A stretch of 32,842 nucleotides of DNA. Source: Terriglobales bacterium (lineage in GTDB: Bacteria > Acidobacteriota > Terriglobia > Terriglobales > Acidobacteriaceae). The DNA is taken from contig JASHOU010000160.1 in assembly GCA_030038475.1 (NCBI GenBank), forward strand, positions 1-32,842, read 5' to 3'. A program made the translations under genes and the position numbers. The notes below the pieces were generated by a model. The model did not search any database and was not told the origin of the DNA. It saw nothing but the letters and a program-made list of their open reading frames with translations. Position 1 is the stretch's first letter; the number at the start of each line of letters is the position of its first letter. Shown here piece after piece: positions 6,394-14,984 of this stretch.

Positions 6394-7542
6394 TTGGCAG
6401 ATCGTCCAGTCGCGAGCGTGACAGCAGGGAACTCGGATCGCAAGTCAGAGGCTACTCTGCGCAGACCGGTCGATGCGAAATCCGCTGGCCAACCGAATGT
6501 GACTACTTTGTTCAACGATGCTGCCGACAATCTCCGCGGCCGTATCTTTGCAATCTACGGAATCTTATTTGCGTTCAACATTGCGGCGTGGGCCTGGGCT
6601 GGCCTCGCATTTCACCGGTATCCCGTGCTGCTGGGCACTGCGCTGTTGGCTTACAGCTTCGGCCTTCGCCATGCGGTGGATGCAGATCACATAGCGGCCA
6701 TCGACAATGTCACGCGAAAGCTGATGCAGGATGGCAAGCGTCCGGTTGCGGTCGGGTTCATGTTTTCGCTAGGACATTCGACTGTAGTCGTGCTGGGCGC
6801 GGCGGCGATTGGGCAAGCGACGCTGATACTACAGCATCGTCTCGACGCCGTCAGGAACTTAGCGTCGGTGATTGGCACGCTGGTCTCGGCTTTTTTTCTG
6901 TTCGCGATCGCCATGGTCAACATGATTGTTCTGCGATCAATCTATCGGACGTTTGTCAGAGTGCGACACGGCCAGCCTTATGTGGACGAGGATTTCGACA
7001 TGCTCGTCGGCGGCCGCGGGTTTCTATCGCGAATATTCCGTCCGATGTTCCACATGATCAGCCGGAGTTGGCACATGTATCCTCTGGGCGTGCTATTTGG
7101 CTTGGGATTCGACACTGCGACCGAGATCGGCGTGTTAGGAATTTCCGCAGCGGAAGCGGCCAAGGGCCTGTCGTTTGGGGCAATCCTCGTGTTTCCGATT
7201 CTTTTTGCGGCGGGAATGTCGCTCATCGATACGACCGACAATATCCTCATGCTGGGCGCGTATGGATGGGCGTTCGTAAAACCGATCCGCAAACTCTACT
7301 ACAACATCACGATCACCTGCGTCTCCGTACTGGTTGCAGTTCTGATCGGAGGGATTGAGGCGCTCGGACTGCTGGGCGAACACTTTCGGCTCAATGGATG
7401 GTTCTGGGGTGGGATCGCTAAACTCAACGATAATTTCGGAACCTTGGGCTATTTCATCGTGGGCCTTTTCGTAATGAGCTGGATTCTCTCGATTGCGTTC
7501 TATAAGTGGCGACGATTCGAAGATGTCGAAGTGGATGCCTGA
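6394..7542 (+). CDS. Nickel/cobalt permease (NiCoT family)
   Basis: A 382-residue inner-membrane permease for Ni2+ or Co2+. It has the family signatures: RHAVDADHIAAIDNVTRK (the His-x4-Asp-His metal motif in helix II), FSLGHSTVV, GLGFDTATEIGVLG and GMSLIDTTDNILM. About seven or eight hydrophobic segments are visible, and length fits HoxN/NixA proteins. The first about 45 residues are hydrophilic. The TTG at 6394 is chosen because GGAGGG sits 6 bases upstream at 6382-6387; no ATG in this position has a comparable site. Metal choice between nickel and cobalt cannot be read, and no nickel enzyme or cobalamin gene is in the window. The 15-bp repeat blocks form most of its leader, and I see no cobalamin riboswitch there. 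Confidence 0.92.
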   Translation: MADRPVASVTAGNSDRKSEATLRRPVDAKSAGQPNVTTLFNDAADNLRGRIFAIYGILFAFNIAAWAWAGLAFHRYPVLLGTALLAYSFGLRHAVDADHIAAIDNVTRKLMQDGKRPVAVGFMFSLGHSTVVVLGAAAIGQATLILQHRLDAVRNLASVIGTLVSAFFLFAIAMVNMIVLRSIYRTFVRVRHGQPYVDEDFDMLVGGRGFLSRIFRPMFHMISRSWHMYPLGVLFGLGFDTATEIGVLGISAAEAAKGLSFGAILVFPILFAAGMSLIDTTDNILMLGAYGWAFVKPIRKLYYNITITCVSVLVAVLIGGIEALGLLGEHFRLNGWFWGGIAKLNDNFGTLGYFIVGLFVMSWILSIAFYKWRRFEDVEVDA

Positions 7543-7622
7543 AAAGATGTACAGAACAGTCGTGATGCCGCAACTCGTCCGATAACCGTTCCGCACCCTT
7601 GGTTTGTGGACTTCTTCTTCTC

Positions 7623-8795
7623 ATGGCCAGCACTCAAGCCGAGTCGTCCCCGTCATCGTCGAACCGGAAGCTGATCCTTGCCGGGCAAATTGCTTTTCTG
7701 CCCACTGGCGTCCTCACCACGCTGCTCGGCCCGATGCTGCCGATCTTGGCGATTCACTGGAGACTGAATGATACCCAGGCCGGCAATCTGTTTCTGGTGC
7801 AGTTCCTGGCGATGCTCGTGGGCGTGCAACTCTCGGGAATTCTGCTGGCGCGGTTGGGGTTCCGTCCCGCTTTTTTGTCTGGGTTGTTGGCGATGGCAGT
7901 CGGCATCGCGATGGTATATGCAGGATCGCTTTGGCTGGGACTGATCTCGATTGCGGTGTATGGTCTGGGACTCGGGCTGATGATCCCAACCGACAACCTG
8001 TTGATTGCCGAGATTGCATCGGTGTCCGAAGGGCGTTCGGCAGCCGATGCTGTGAGCCTGCTGAATTTTTTTTGGGGCGTCGGCGCAGTATTTTGCTCGC
8101 TGATGGTGGCTTGGACCGCGGCGCACGAGTTGCTGCCATACTTTTTTGGCGCGGTGGCAATTTTTCTTATCCTGCTGGCAATGGTCACGCGCAACTGGTC
8201 TTTTCCTGCGGCGGCAAGATCTAATCGACCGTCGGCCTCATGGCTGGAACTGGCGAAGCATCCGGCGCTGTGGCTCTTTGCATCGGTGTTCTTCTTGTAT
8301 CCGGGAGCGGAAACGGCGGTGGGAGGATGGACCGGGTCTTATGTTTCGCGCATTGGCGCCGCGGGCGCGGCGCTGGCGTCGGTAATGCCCGCATTTTTCT
8401 GGTCGGCGCTGACGGTGGGCCGGGCGTTGGGGACTGCTTTTCTGCGTCACGTCCCCGAGCGCCAGGTTTTGCGCGCGGGTTGTGCTGCGGGCGCGGCGGG
8501 CATCGGGCTTATGCTTTGGAGCCCATCTCTGGCGGGAGTCATTGCCGGCGCGATGATTACGGGACTGAGTTACTCCACGCTATATCCGATTACGGTTGCG
8601 CGGCTTTCGCAGCGCTACGGCGTGGCGGCGCGAAGCATCGGCGCCGTTATGTTTTCACTCGCCTCGGTGGGGCCGGCGGTGATTCCCTGGATGGTCGGGG
8701 TGATTTCGCATTCCACGGGCAGTCTGCGCGCTGGCCTGCTGGTGCCGCTGGGAGCAACCGTGATCCTGCTACTGATTCATTTATTTGAGTGGTGA
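7623..8795 (+). CDS. Major facilitator superfamily transporter
   Basis: A 390-residue integral membrane protein with about twelve hydrophobic segments, in two halves separated near TRNWSFPAAARSNRPSASWLELAKHP. The N-terminal half has a loop at LARLGFRPAFL in the usual MFS position between helices 2 and 3, and the motif YGLGLGLMIPTDNLLIAE. The overall pattern is nearest to the fucose/sugar permease type of MFS, but no substrate residues are recognisable. I use the ATG at 7623; an upstream TTG at 7599 is possible, and neither has a clear ribosome binding site. It follows the nickel permease by 80 bp on the same strand and may share its transcript. Confidence 0.8.
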   Translation: MASTQAESSPSSSNRKLILAGQIAFLPTGVLTTLLGPMLPILAIHWRLNDTQAGNLFLVQFLAMLVGVQLSGILLARLGFRPAFLSGLLAMAVGIAMVYAGSLWLGLISIAVYGLGLGLMIPTDNLLIAEIASVSEGRSAADAVSLLNFFWGVGAVFCSLMVAWTAAHELLPYFFGAVAIFLILLAMVTRNWSFPAAARSNRPSASWLELAKHPALWLFASVFFLYPGAETAVGGWTGSYVSRIGAAGAALASVMPAFFWSALTVGRALGTAFLRHVPERQVLRAGCAAGAAGIGLMLWSPSLAGVIAGAMITGLSYSTLYPITVARLSQRYGVAARSIGAVMFSLASVGPAVIPWMVGVISHSTGSLRAGLLVPLGATVILLLIHLFEW

Positions 8796-8866
8796 GTTAA
8801 AATCGTCGATCCGAGCAGACCGTCGAAGACGCCTGCTAGGCGGAAGACCTGATAATCGCAGGGCTA

Positions 8867-8896
8867 TTGACTTAGCTAAGTCAAGTTAGCTAACAT
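8867..8896 (+). promoter_or_regulatory. Nested promoter and operator of the toxin-antitoxin operon
   Basis: A perfect 18-bp palindrome TTGACTTAGCTAAGTCAA (8867-8884) abuts a 10-bp palindrome GTTAGCTAAC (8885-8894). Both contain TTAGCTAA, with centres 14 bp apart. The first six bases double as a -35 (TTGACT), and TAACAT at 8891-8896 is a -10 with 18-bp spacing, so repressor binding would cover the promoter. The predicted transcription start is at about 8903, the A of the antitoxin ATG. Confidence 0.8.
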
Positions 8897-8902
8897 GGCT
8901 TT

Positions 8903-9136
8903 ATGGAAACCATCACCATACACAGGGCCAAGACCGAGCTTTCGCGGCTGATTGAGAGGGTCTGCCGGGGTGAGGAGATTGTGATCGCTCGGGGCAAGAA
9001 GCCGGTGGTGCGGCTTGTCGCCATCGAGGACAAACGAGGTCAACGCAAGCCCGGCGCCTTGCGTGGGAAGCTGAAGGTTGGACCGGAATTCTTCGAGCCG
9101 TTGCCTCCGGAGGAACTGGACGCGTGGGGGCAATAG
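8903..9136 (+). CDS. vapB: Type II antitoxin, Phd/YefM (VapB) family
   Basis: A 77-residue antitoxin. The N-terminal half METITIHRAKTELSRLIERV followed by GEEIVIARGKKPVVRLVAI is the Phd/YefM DNA-binding fold. The C-terminal tail (FFEPLPPEELDAWGQ) is the expected toxin-wrapping segment. It neutralises the PIN toxin that follows one base after its stop codon and probably represses the operon through the palindromes at 8867-8894. There is no Shine-Dalgarno sequence before the ATG, consistent with a leaderless message. Confidence 0.88.
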   Translation: METITIHRAKTELSRLIERVCRGEEIVIARGKKPVVRLVAIEDKRGQRKPGALRGKLKVGPEFFEPLPPEELDAWGQ

Positions 9137-9137
9137 C

Positions 9138-9524
9138 GTGCGCCTGTTGCTCGACACCCATGCTTTGCTCTGGTGGTTCAGCGACGATCCGGGGCTGCCC
9201 GCGTCTTGCAGAAAGCTGATAGGCCGGTCCGACAATAGCGTCTTTGTTAGCGCAGCTTCCGCCTGGGAAATTGCCACAAAGTTTCGACTCGGCAAGCTGC
9301 CGAATGCTTCCGACCTGGTGCAAGATTTCGGGGGCTATCTTGCCCGGGACAGGTTCCTCAGTCTGCTCGTGTCGAACGATCATGGAGTGCGTGCTGGGAT
9401 GTTGCCCGGGCCTCACCAAGATCCGTTCGACCGGATGCTGATCGCACAGGCCGAGATCGAGAAGCTTTTCATTATCAGCAACGAAAAAATCTTCGACCGG
9501 TATGGCGTGCGGCGGATCTGGTGA
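9138..9524 (+). CDS. vapC: PIN-domain ribonuclease toxin (VapC family)
   Basis: A 128-residue PIN-domain endoribonuclease. The acidic metal-binding set is present: D6 in LLLDTHALLWW, E44 in SAWEIATK, D98 in DPFDRMLIAQA, and a C-terminal D120 after ISNEKIF. All are in the usual order, so the toxin should be active. The GTG at 9138 begins one base after the antitoxin stop, giving tight coupling. Upstream in-frame codons would run back inside the antitoxin gene and carry no family resemblance. Targets in this family are usually specific tRNAs or rRNA; the target here is unknown. Confidence 0.9.
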   Translation: MRLLLDTHALLWWFSDDPGLPASCRKLIGRSDNSVFVSAASAWEIATKFRLGKLPNASDLVQDFGGYLARDRFLSLLVSNDHGVRAGMLPGPHQDPFDRMLIAQAEIEKLFIISNEKIFDRYGVRRIW

Positions 9525-9607
9525 ACGCCGACTTGGCAGCATATTCACCCGTTCGACCATCCATTTTTGCCGTTTGCTGCTAATCCATACATAATCAATG
9601 GCTTACA

Positions 9608-9636
9608 TTGACCTTGGGTGCATCTTTCGATACTCT
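9608..9636 (+). promoter_or_regulatory. Promoter of the ispH-shc hopanoid operon
   Basis: TTGACC (9608-9613) and TACTCT (9631-9636) are separated by 17 bp, a good sigma-70 match. Transcription would begin at about 9643, which argues against translation from the TTG at 9608 and for a start further down at 9689. Confidence 0.55.
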
Positions 9637-9688
9637 CAGAGCATCTTTATACCGTGGGAAAGTGTACCCTTGTGGTGGGGGAAATTGC

Positions 9689-10678
9689 TTGTCTGAGATC
9701 AGGAATTTGCCTACTAAAACCTTACTGCTGTTGAAGCCGCGGGGATTTTGCGCGGGAGTGGTGCGGGCGATCGATATTGTGCGGATTGCGCTGGAGGCAT
9801 TCGGGCGTCCGATTTATGTGCGCAAGGAGATCGTGCATAACCGCTTTGTGGTGGAAGAACTACAGCAGAAGGGCGCGATTTTTGTCGACAACGTGCACGA
9901 GGTGCCCGAGGGAGAGCGGGTGATTTACAGCGCGCACGGAGTTTCTCCCGAGGTCCGCGAAGCGAGCAAGGCGCGCAAACTGAGAGTGATCGATGCGACG
10001 TGCCCACTGGTCACCAAGGTGCATGTGGAGGCGGTGAAGTTTGCGAAAGAAGGCTATTCGCTGATTCTCATTGGCCATCGCGATCACGATGAGGTAATTG
10101 GGACACTGGGCGAGGCTCCGGCGGTGACGCAGGTGGTGGGATCACCGGCGGAAGTCGCGTCGGTCACGTTGCCCGATCCGAATCGGGTAGCGTATTTGAC
10201 GCAGACGACGCTGAGTCTGGATGAAACGCGCGACATTATTGCGGCGCTGCGGGCGCGGTTTCCTAACATCAAAGGCCCGGCGGCGCAGGATATCTGCTAC
10301 GCCACGGAAAACCGCCAGGTCGCGGTGAAACATGTAGCCTCGGACGCGGATTTGCTGCTGGTGGTGGGCTCGGATAACAGTTCGAATTCGAAGCGCTTGG
10401 TAGAAGTGGCGAGGAGTTTAGGGACTCCGGCGCATCTAATCGATGATTGCCGCGACATTCAACCGCAGTGGTTGAATAACGTGAAGACGGTGGCATTAAC
10501 GGCGGGCGCGTCGGCTCCGGAGCATCTGGTGCAGGAAGTGGTGGAGTATTTGGCGGGAAAGGGTTTTAGCGACGTGCAGGAGCTGGAGATCATGCCCGAG
10601 AACGTTCGCTTTGGATTGCCGCCGGAGATTGTGGCAACGATTTCAGCGGCTCCGGTGGGCGCTGCGGTGGAGACTTAA
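9689..10678 (+). CDS. ispH: 4-hydroxy-3-methylbut-2-enyl diphosphate reductase
   Basis: IspH makes isopentenyl and dimethylallyl diphosphate from HMBPP, the last step of the MEP pathway. From the TTG at 9689 (329 residues) the three iron-sulfur cysteines are C21 (GFCAGV), C105 (ATCPLV) and C203 (CYATENRQ). H50 (VHNRFV), H83 (SAHGVSP), E135 (GHRDHDEVIGT) and the TQTTLS motif make up the rest of the substrate site. All are intact. A purine-rich GGGGGAAA precedes the TTG; the open frame extends to 9608, but that would overlap the predicted promoter. It is the first gene of the hopanoid cluster, 11 bp before shc, so it probably boosts precursor supply for triterpene synthesis. A second housekeeping copy elsewhere cannot be excluded. 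Confidence 0.93.
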   Translation: MSEIRNLPTKTLLLLKPRGFCAGVVRAIDIVRIALEAFGRPIYVRKEIVHNRFVVEELQQKGAIFVDNVHEVPEGERVIYSAHGVSPEVREASKARKLRVIDATCPLVTKVHVEAVKFAKEGYSLILIGHRDHDEVIGTLGEAPAVTQVVGSPAEVASVTLPDPNRVAYLTQTTLSLDETRDIIAALRARFPNIKGPAAQDICYATENRQVAVKHVASDADLLLVVGSDNSSNSKRLVEVARSLGTPAHLIDDCRDIQPQWLNNVKTVALTAGASAPEHLVQEVVEYLAGKGFSDVQELEIMPENVRFGLPPEIVATISAAPVGAAVET

Positions 10679-10689
10679 CCTGGAGTTAT

Positions 10690-12651
10690 ATGGACGAATC
10701 CTCCCCTCATAGTTCGGCTCCTGCGCCGCAAATGCGATTTGGAAAGATCGACGACCTGGGAAGTCGGGTTGCGGTTGCCGCAGACGCGGCTCGCAATTAT
10801 CTTTTCTCACAGCAGCATGAACAAGGTTACTGGTGCGGAGAGCTGGAAGCCGATACCACGCTCGAATCCGATTACATTTTGCTGCACACGCTGCTCGGTA
10901 CGGGCAACCAGAAGCGCTTTGACAAAGCTGCGCGTTACATCCTGAATCATCAGAATGAAGATGGCGGATGGGGCATTTATGCGCGCGGGCCTTCGAACGT
11001 CAGCGCTTCGGTGAAGGCTTATTTTGGGCTGAAGTTGGCGGGATTCACGGTGGATCATCCGGCGTTGCTGCGCGCGCGCAAAAAGATTCTTGAATTAGGT
11101 GGCGTGACCGAGGTCAATACCTTTACCAAGATCTATCTCTGTTTCTTTGGGCAATACGATTACGATGCGGTGCCGGCCATTCCACCGGAAATTGTGCTGT
11201 TTCCCAACTGGTTCTGGTTCAATATCTACGAAATTTCGTCGTGGTCGCGGGCGATTCTGGTGCCGCTTTCGATTTGTTACGCGAAGAAGCCGTTCAAAAA
11301 GATTCCAGATAAAATGGGCGTGGAGGAGTTGTTTGTTGGTGGGCGCGATAAGTCGCGCATGCATTTGCACTGGGCCAGGGAAAAGATTTCGTGGCGCAAC
11401 TTTTTCTTATGCCTAGACCGCATCACGCATTGGTTTGAGCTCGTGCATGTGCGGCCGCTGCGGTCGATTGCGTTGAAGAAGGCCGAGAGATGGGTGCTGG
11501 AACGATTTGAGATGAGCGATGGGCTGGGCGCGATTTATCCCTCGATGATGAATGCGATCATCGCGCTGCGCTGCCTTGGGTATTCGCTGGACGATCCGCA
11601 GGTGATTCGGGCGCTCGATGAGTTTGAGAAACTGGGAATCGAAGAGGATGACACTTTCCGTATGCAGCCCTGCATGTCTCCCGTGTGGGATACGGCGTAT
11701 GCCTTGTTTGCGTTGAGCGGGGCAGGAGTTCCGGCGACGGACGCCCGGATGGTGAAGTGCGCGGATTGGATTCTGCAGAAGCAGGTGCGCAAGCCGGGAG
11801 ACTGGAAGATCAAGAATCCGAAGGGCGAGCCAGGCGGATGGTACTTCGAGTTCAACAACGAGTTCTATCCCGATGTCGACGACACGGCGATGGTTTGTTT
11901 AGGGCTGAGCCAGGTCGAGCATCCGAACGGACGTTATCAACGCGAGTCGGTGCAGCGGGCGATCGATTGGATCCTGTCGATGCAATGCAAGGATGGCGGC
12001 TGGGCGTCATTCGACAAAGACAACGATCGCATGGTGTTTCAGTACATACCATTTGCCGATCACAACGCCATGCTCGATCCGGCGACGGTCGATATCACGG
12101 GCCGGATTCTGGAGTGCCTCGCAGCGTATGGGTATAGCCAGAGTCATCCGGCGGTGCAGCGAGCGCTGAAGTTCATTCGCAAACAGCAGGAGCCGGATGG
12201 AAGCTGGTTCGGACGCTGGGGCGTGAATTATATCTACGGAACGATGCAGGTTTTGCGCGGGCTCGAGGCTATGGGCGTTGACCGCAACGACCCGATGATT
12301 CAGCAGGCGGCAGAGTGGCTGCGTTCTGTGCAGAATGCCGATGGAGGTTGGGGTGAGACGGTGGGATCGTATGACGATCCGAACCTTCGCGGGCAAGGCG
12401 AAAGCACAGCTTCGCAGACGGCGTGGGCGATCATGGGACTTTTGGCAGTCGGCGATACACGCAGCGAATGCGTGGCGCGCGGCATAGCTTATCTTTTGCG
12501 CACGCAGAAAAAAGATGGATCTTGGGACGAGCAGCTTTTTACAGGAACCGGTTTCCCGCGCGTCTTTTACCTGATATACCACCTCTACCGCCAGTATTTC
12601 CCGCTGATTGCGTTGACGAGCTATGCAAAAGTGATAGCGGAGAAAAACTAG
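10690..12651 (+). CDS. shc: Squalene-hopene cyclase
   Basis: A 653-residue cyclase converting squalene to hopene or hopanol at the inner membrane face. The protonating motif D395-V-D-D398 is intact, inside NNEFYPDVDDTAMVCLGL. Several QW repeats are visible: NHQNEDGGWGIYARGP, MQCKDGGWASFDKDND, QQEPDGSWFGRWGVNY, VQNADGGWGETVGSYDDP and TQKKDGSWDEQLFTGTGFP. Length is normal for the family. A GGAG lies five bases ahead of the ATG, and the gene follows ispH by 11 bp. The product feeds HpnA/HpnG side-chain chemistry downstream, while the squalene supply genes hpnCDE sit 4.6 kb further along. Confidence 0.96.
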   Translation: MDESSPHSSAPAPQMRFGKIDDLGSRVAVAADAARNYLFSQQHEQGYWCGELEADTTLESDYILLHTLLGTGNQKRFDKAARYILNHQNEDGGWGIYARGPSNVSASVKAYFGLKLAGFTVDHPALLRARKKILELGGVTEVNTFTKIYLCFFGQYDYDAVPAIPPEIVLFPNWFWFNIYEISSWSRAILVPLSICYAKKPFKKIPDKMGVEELFVGGRDKSRMHLHWAREKISWRNFFLCLDRITHWFELVHVRPLRSIALKKAERWVLERFEMSDGLGAIYPSMMNAIIALRCLGYSLDDPQVIRALDEFEKLGIEEDDTFRMQPCMSPVWDTAYALFALSGAGVPATDARMVKCADWILQKQVRKPGDWKIKNPKGEPGGWYFEFNNEFYPDVDDTAMVCLGLSQVEHPNGRYQRESVQRAIDWILSMQCKDGGWASFDKDNDRMVFQYIPFADHNAMLDPATVDITGRILECLAAYGYSQSHPAVQRALKFIRKQQEPDGSWFGRWGVNYIYGTMQVLRGLEAMGVDRNDPMIQQAAEWLRSVQNADGGWGETVGSYDDPNLRGQGESTASQTAWAIMGLLAVGDTRSECVARGIAYLLRTQKKDGSWDEQLFTGTGFPRVFYLIYHLYRQYFPLIALTSYAKVIAEKN

Positions 12652-12694
12652 GCCCGCGCTGCCGTTCTTTAACATTAGCGTAGCCAAGCGACGT

Positions 12695-13126
12695 ATGGAC
12701 GAGAATCTCATTCTAGTGGCGGGACTTCCCGGGAGCGAAAAAACAACATATCTCTCCGAAATGCTCAGAGGCGGCGGTTTGTTGGTTTTCGATGATTTCA
12801 AGAAAGGCGGAAAGGATCTAAGGTTTCGTAGTTCGCCTAAATTTTGCGCCCTAGTCGGCGCGCTCTGCGCTGGCGTCAAGTGTATCGTAGCTGACATCCA
12901 CTTCTGTAAGGACGAATCCAGACAGGAAGCGGAGGACGAAATAAGGAAGGAAGTTCCCGACGTAAGGCTCTGCTGGCGTTTTTTCGAGAACGATGCGGCG
13001 GCTTGCGAAGCAAATATCAGAGCACGTAATCGCGACTGTGTTCAAAGTGAGCTGGAGTATTTGGCGCAGTACTCACGCCAATACCGTATTCCACACGATG
13101 CGGTCATATTTTCGGTGTGGAAGTGA
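12695..13126 (+). CDS. P-loop NTPase/kinase-like protein inserted in the hopanoid operon
   Basis: A 143-residue protein with a Walker-A-like loop at residues 10-18, AGLPGSEKTTYL. The last glycine of the usual GxxxxGK[ST] is Glu here (E15-K16-T17). A Walker-B-like segment is GLLVFDDFKK, and a second hydrophobic strand VKCIVADIHF may carry a further acidic residue. The C-terminal part (NDAAACEANIRARNRD, then DAVIFSVWK) resembles nucleotide-kinase-like AAA proteins with a lid region. There is no clear ribosome binding site. GC content and codon use (ATA, AGG, AGA) look unlike the neighbours, so recent acquisition is likely. It ends only 9 bases before hpnA and does not break the operon. I do not recognise a specific function. 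Confidence 0.7.
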   Translation: MDENLILVAGLPGSEKTTYLSEMLRGGGLLVFDDFKKGGKDLRFRSSPKFCALVGALCAGVKCIVADIHFCKDESRQEAEDEIRKEVPDVRLCWRFFENDAAACEANIRARNRDCVQSELEYLAQYSRQYRIPHDAVIFSVWK

Positions 13127-13135
13127 GAATAGCGG

Positions 13136-14134
13136 TTGAAAGTCTTAGTCACTGGCGCCACGGGATTTCTAGGTAGCCACGTTGCGCGCGTTCTCGCGGA
13201 GCAGGGAGCCGACTTGCGGCTGCTGGTGCGGCCGGCGAGCGACCTGCGCAATATTGAAGACTTGAATGCCGATCGCGCGATCGGTGACCTGCGCGATCCG
13301 GCTTCGATTGAGAAAGCGGTTTCGGGCTGCAAGGTCGTGTTTCATGTTGCCGCGGACTACCGGCTGTGGGTGCGCGATCCCGCGGAAATGTATCGCTCGA
13401 ATGTCGAGGGCACGCGTGCGTTGCTGGAAGCGGCGCGGAAACAGGGCGTGCGGCGAGTCGTGCACACGTCGAGCGTCGCGACTATGGGCTTCGTCTCGGG
13501 CGTTTCGAAGAATGGGAATGTCGCCGATGAGCAGAGTCCGGTCGGCATTGGGGATATGATCGGACATTACAAGCGTTCAAAGTTCATGGCGGAACGCGTA
13601 GCAATAGACGCGGCACAATCGGGTCAGGATGTCGTGATCGTGAATCCGACGACTCCAATCGGCGAGCGCGATATTAAACCGACCCCAACCGGGCGAATCG
13701 TCGTGGATTTTCTGAAGCGAAAGTTTCCGGCATACGTGGAAACGGGATTGAATCTGGTGGATGCAACCGAGTGCGCGCGCGGCCACGTGCAGGCGCTGGA
13801 GAAGGGAAGGCCGGGCGAGCGCTACATTTTGGGCGGAGAGAATTTGACGCTGAAGCAGATTCTGGACCGGCTGGCTGTGATTACGGGATTGAGATCGCCG
13901 ACGGTGAAGTTGCCCTACGTTTTCGCGTTTGCGACCGGCGTCGTGGATGAGATGGTAAGGGGTCGGCTGCTAGGTCACGAGCCCCGCGCGACCATTGACG
14001 CCGTGCGCATGGGACGGAAGATGATGTTTGTGAGTTCGGCCAAAGCGGAACGAGAATTGGGATGGCGGGTGGTTCCCGTGGATGGCGCGTTGCGGCGATC
14101 GGTGGAGTGGTTCCGCAGCCATGGATATGCCTGA
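13136..14134 (+). CDS. hpnA: HpnA, hopanoid-associated NAD-dependent epimerase/dehydratase-like protein
   Basis: A 332-residue extended short-chain dehydrogenase. The nucleotide-binding loop VTGATGFLGSHVARVL is at the N-terminus, the catalytic pattern Y-K-R-S-K is in IGHYKRSKFMAE, and NPTTPIGERDIKPTPTG is the substrate-loop signature of the hopanoid-associated subfamily. The TTG at 13136 must be the start, since the first beta strand (KVLVTGATG) follows immediately. HpnA is a constant member of hopanoid clusters but has no settled reaction; a role in side-chain sugar chemistry is usually assumed. Confidence 0.88.
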   Translation: MKVLVTGATGFLGSHVARVLAEQGADLRLLVRPASDLRNIEDLNADRAIGDLRDPASIEKAVSGCKVVFHVAADYRLWVRDPAEMYRSNVEGTRALLEAARKQGVRRVVHTSSVATMGFVSGVSKNGNVADEQSPVGIGDMIGHYKRSKFMAERVAIDAAQSGQDVVIVNPTTPIGERDIKPTPTGRIVVDFLKRKFPAYVETGLNLVDATECARGHVQALEKGRPGERYILGGENLTLKQILDRLAVITGLRSPTVKLPYVFAFATGVVDEMVRGRLLGHEPRATIDAVRMGRKMMFVSSAKAERELGWRVVPVDGALRRSVEWFRSHGYA

Positions 14135-14176
14135 GATCGGGATAATCGAGACAGCAATGATCAAGGGATTGTCACG

Positions 14177-14917
14177 ATGAGAATTGCGATCATAGCTGCG
14201 ATGGAGCGCGAGGTCGCGCCTCTGATTCGAAGCTGGACGCCGAGGACGATCGAACAGGGCGGACGACGATATCAGATTTTTGAAGATGGCCAGGCGGTTG
14301 TGATTTGCGGCGGGATTGGCGCGGAAGCGGCGCGGCGGGCGACGGAAGCGGTGATTCGGGAAGTGAATCCTGCACGGGTCGTTTCGGTTGGATTTGCGGG
14401 TGCACTGGATGAATCGCTCGAAGTCGGCCAGGTTTTCGAGCCGCGCATCGTGATCAATGCTGCCGACGGGATGCGAACCGATGTCGGCGCGGGTGAGGGA
14501 GTGCTCGTCAGTTCCGCGAGTGTGGCCAGCAAAGAGCAGAAGGCGCGGTTCGGCAAAGCTTATGGCGCGAGTGCCGTCGATATGGAAGCGGCAGCGGTGG
14601 CACTGGGAGCGCTGGCACGGGGCGTGGAGTTTGCAGCGCTGAAAGCCATTTCTGACGCCGCCGATTTTGAGTTGCCGGAGATGGAACATTTTGTGGCGAA
14701 GGAGGGAAGTTTTCGCTCCGGCAAATTTGTGTGTCATCTCGCAGTTCGACCGTGGCTGTGGTGGAAGGCCATTATTCTGGCGCGGAACAGTTCCAAGGCG
14801 AGTCGCGCGCTTTGCGCGGCGATTGCAAGTTACCTTAATCGTGAGGCCAGGAGCGAAGTGAATTTGGCCTCGGCTGGAACTCCGATTAGGTTCGGTGTGG
14901 CCAGCTCGAAGCATTAG
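14177..14917 (+). CDS. hpnG: HpnG, nucleoside phosphorylase-type adenosylhopane-processing enzyme
   Basis: A 246-residue member of the nucleoside phosphorylase superfamily. It has IIAAMEREVAPLIRSW at the start, the glycine-rich VVICGGIGAEAARRATEAVI, VSVGFAGALDESLEVGQVF, and the base/ribose motif ASAVDMEAAAVALGA. In the characterised pathway HpnG removes adenine from adenosylhopane to give ribosylhopane (or its phosphate). The gene follows hpnA by 42 bp. HpnH, which supplies adenosylhopane, is not encoded in this window. Confidence 0.85.
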   Translation: MRIAIIAAMEREVAPLIRSWTPRTIEQGGRRYQIFEDGQAVVICGGIGAEAARRATEAVIREVNPARVVSVGFAGALDESLEVGQVFEPRIVINAADGMRTDVGAGEGVLVSSASVASKEQKARFGKAYGASAVDMEAAAVALGALARGVEFAALKAISDAADFELPEMEHFVAKEGSFRSGKFVCHLAVRPWLWWKAIILARNSSKASRALCAAIASYLNREARSEVNLASAGTPIRFGVASSKH

Positions 14918-14984
14918 GACGCTCCGATTAAGGAACGACTGTTAAGTAGAAATGAAGAATTTTTAAACCATAGGGTATGCGGAG

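Noticed and set aside
6192-7358. A 388-residue plus-strand frame overlapping the nickel permease
   Set aside because: The permease frame has family motifs. The overlapping frame is Arg/Cys/Ser-rich with none, apart from the repeat-derived stretch reported separately.
12007-12897. Minus-strand 296-residue frame opposite shc
   Set aside because: It lies opposite conserved cyclase QW motifs and shows no protein family pattern.
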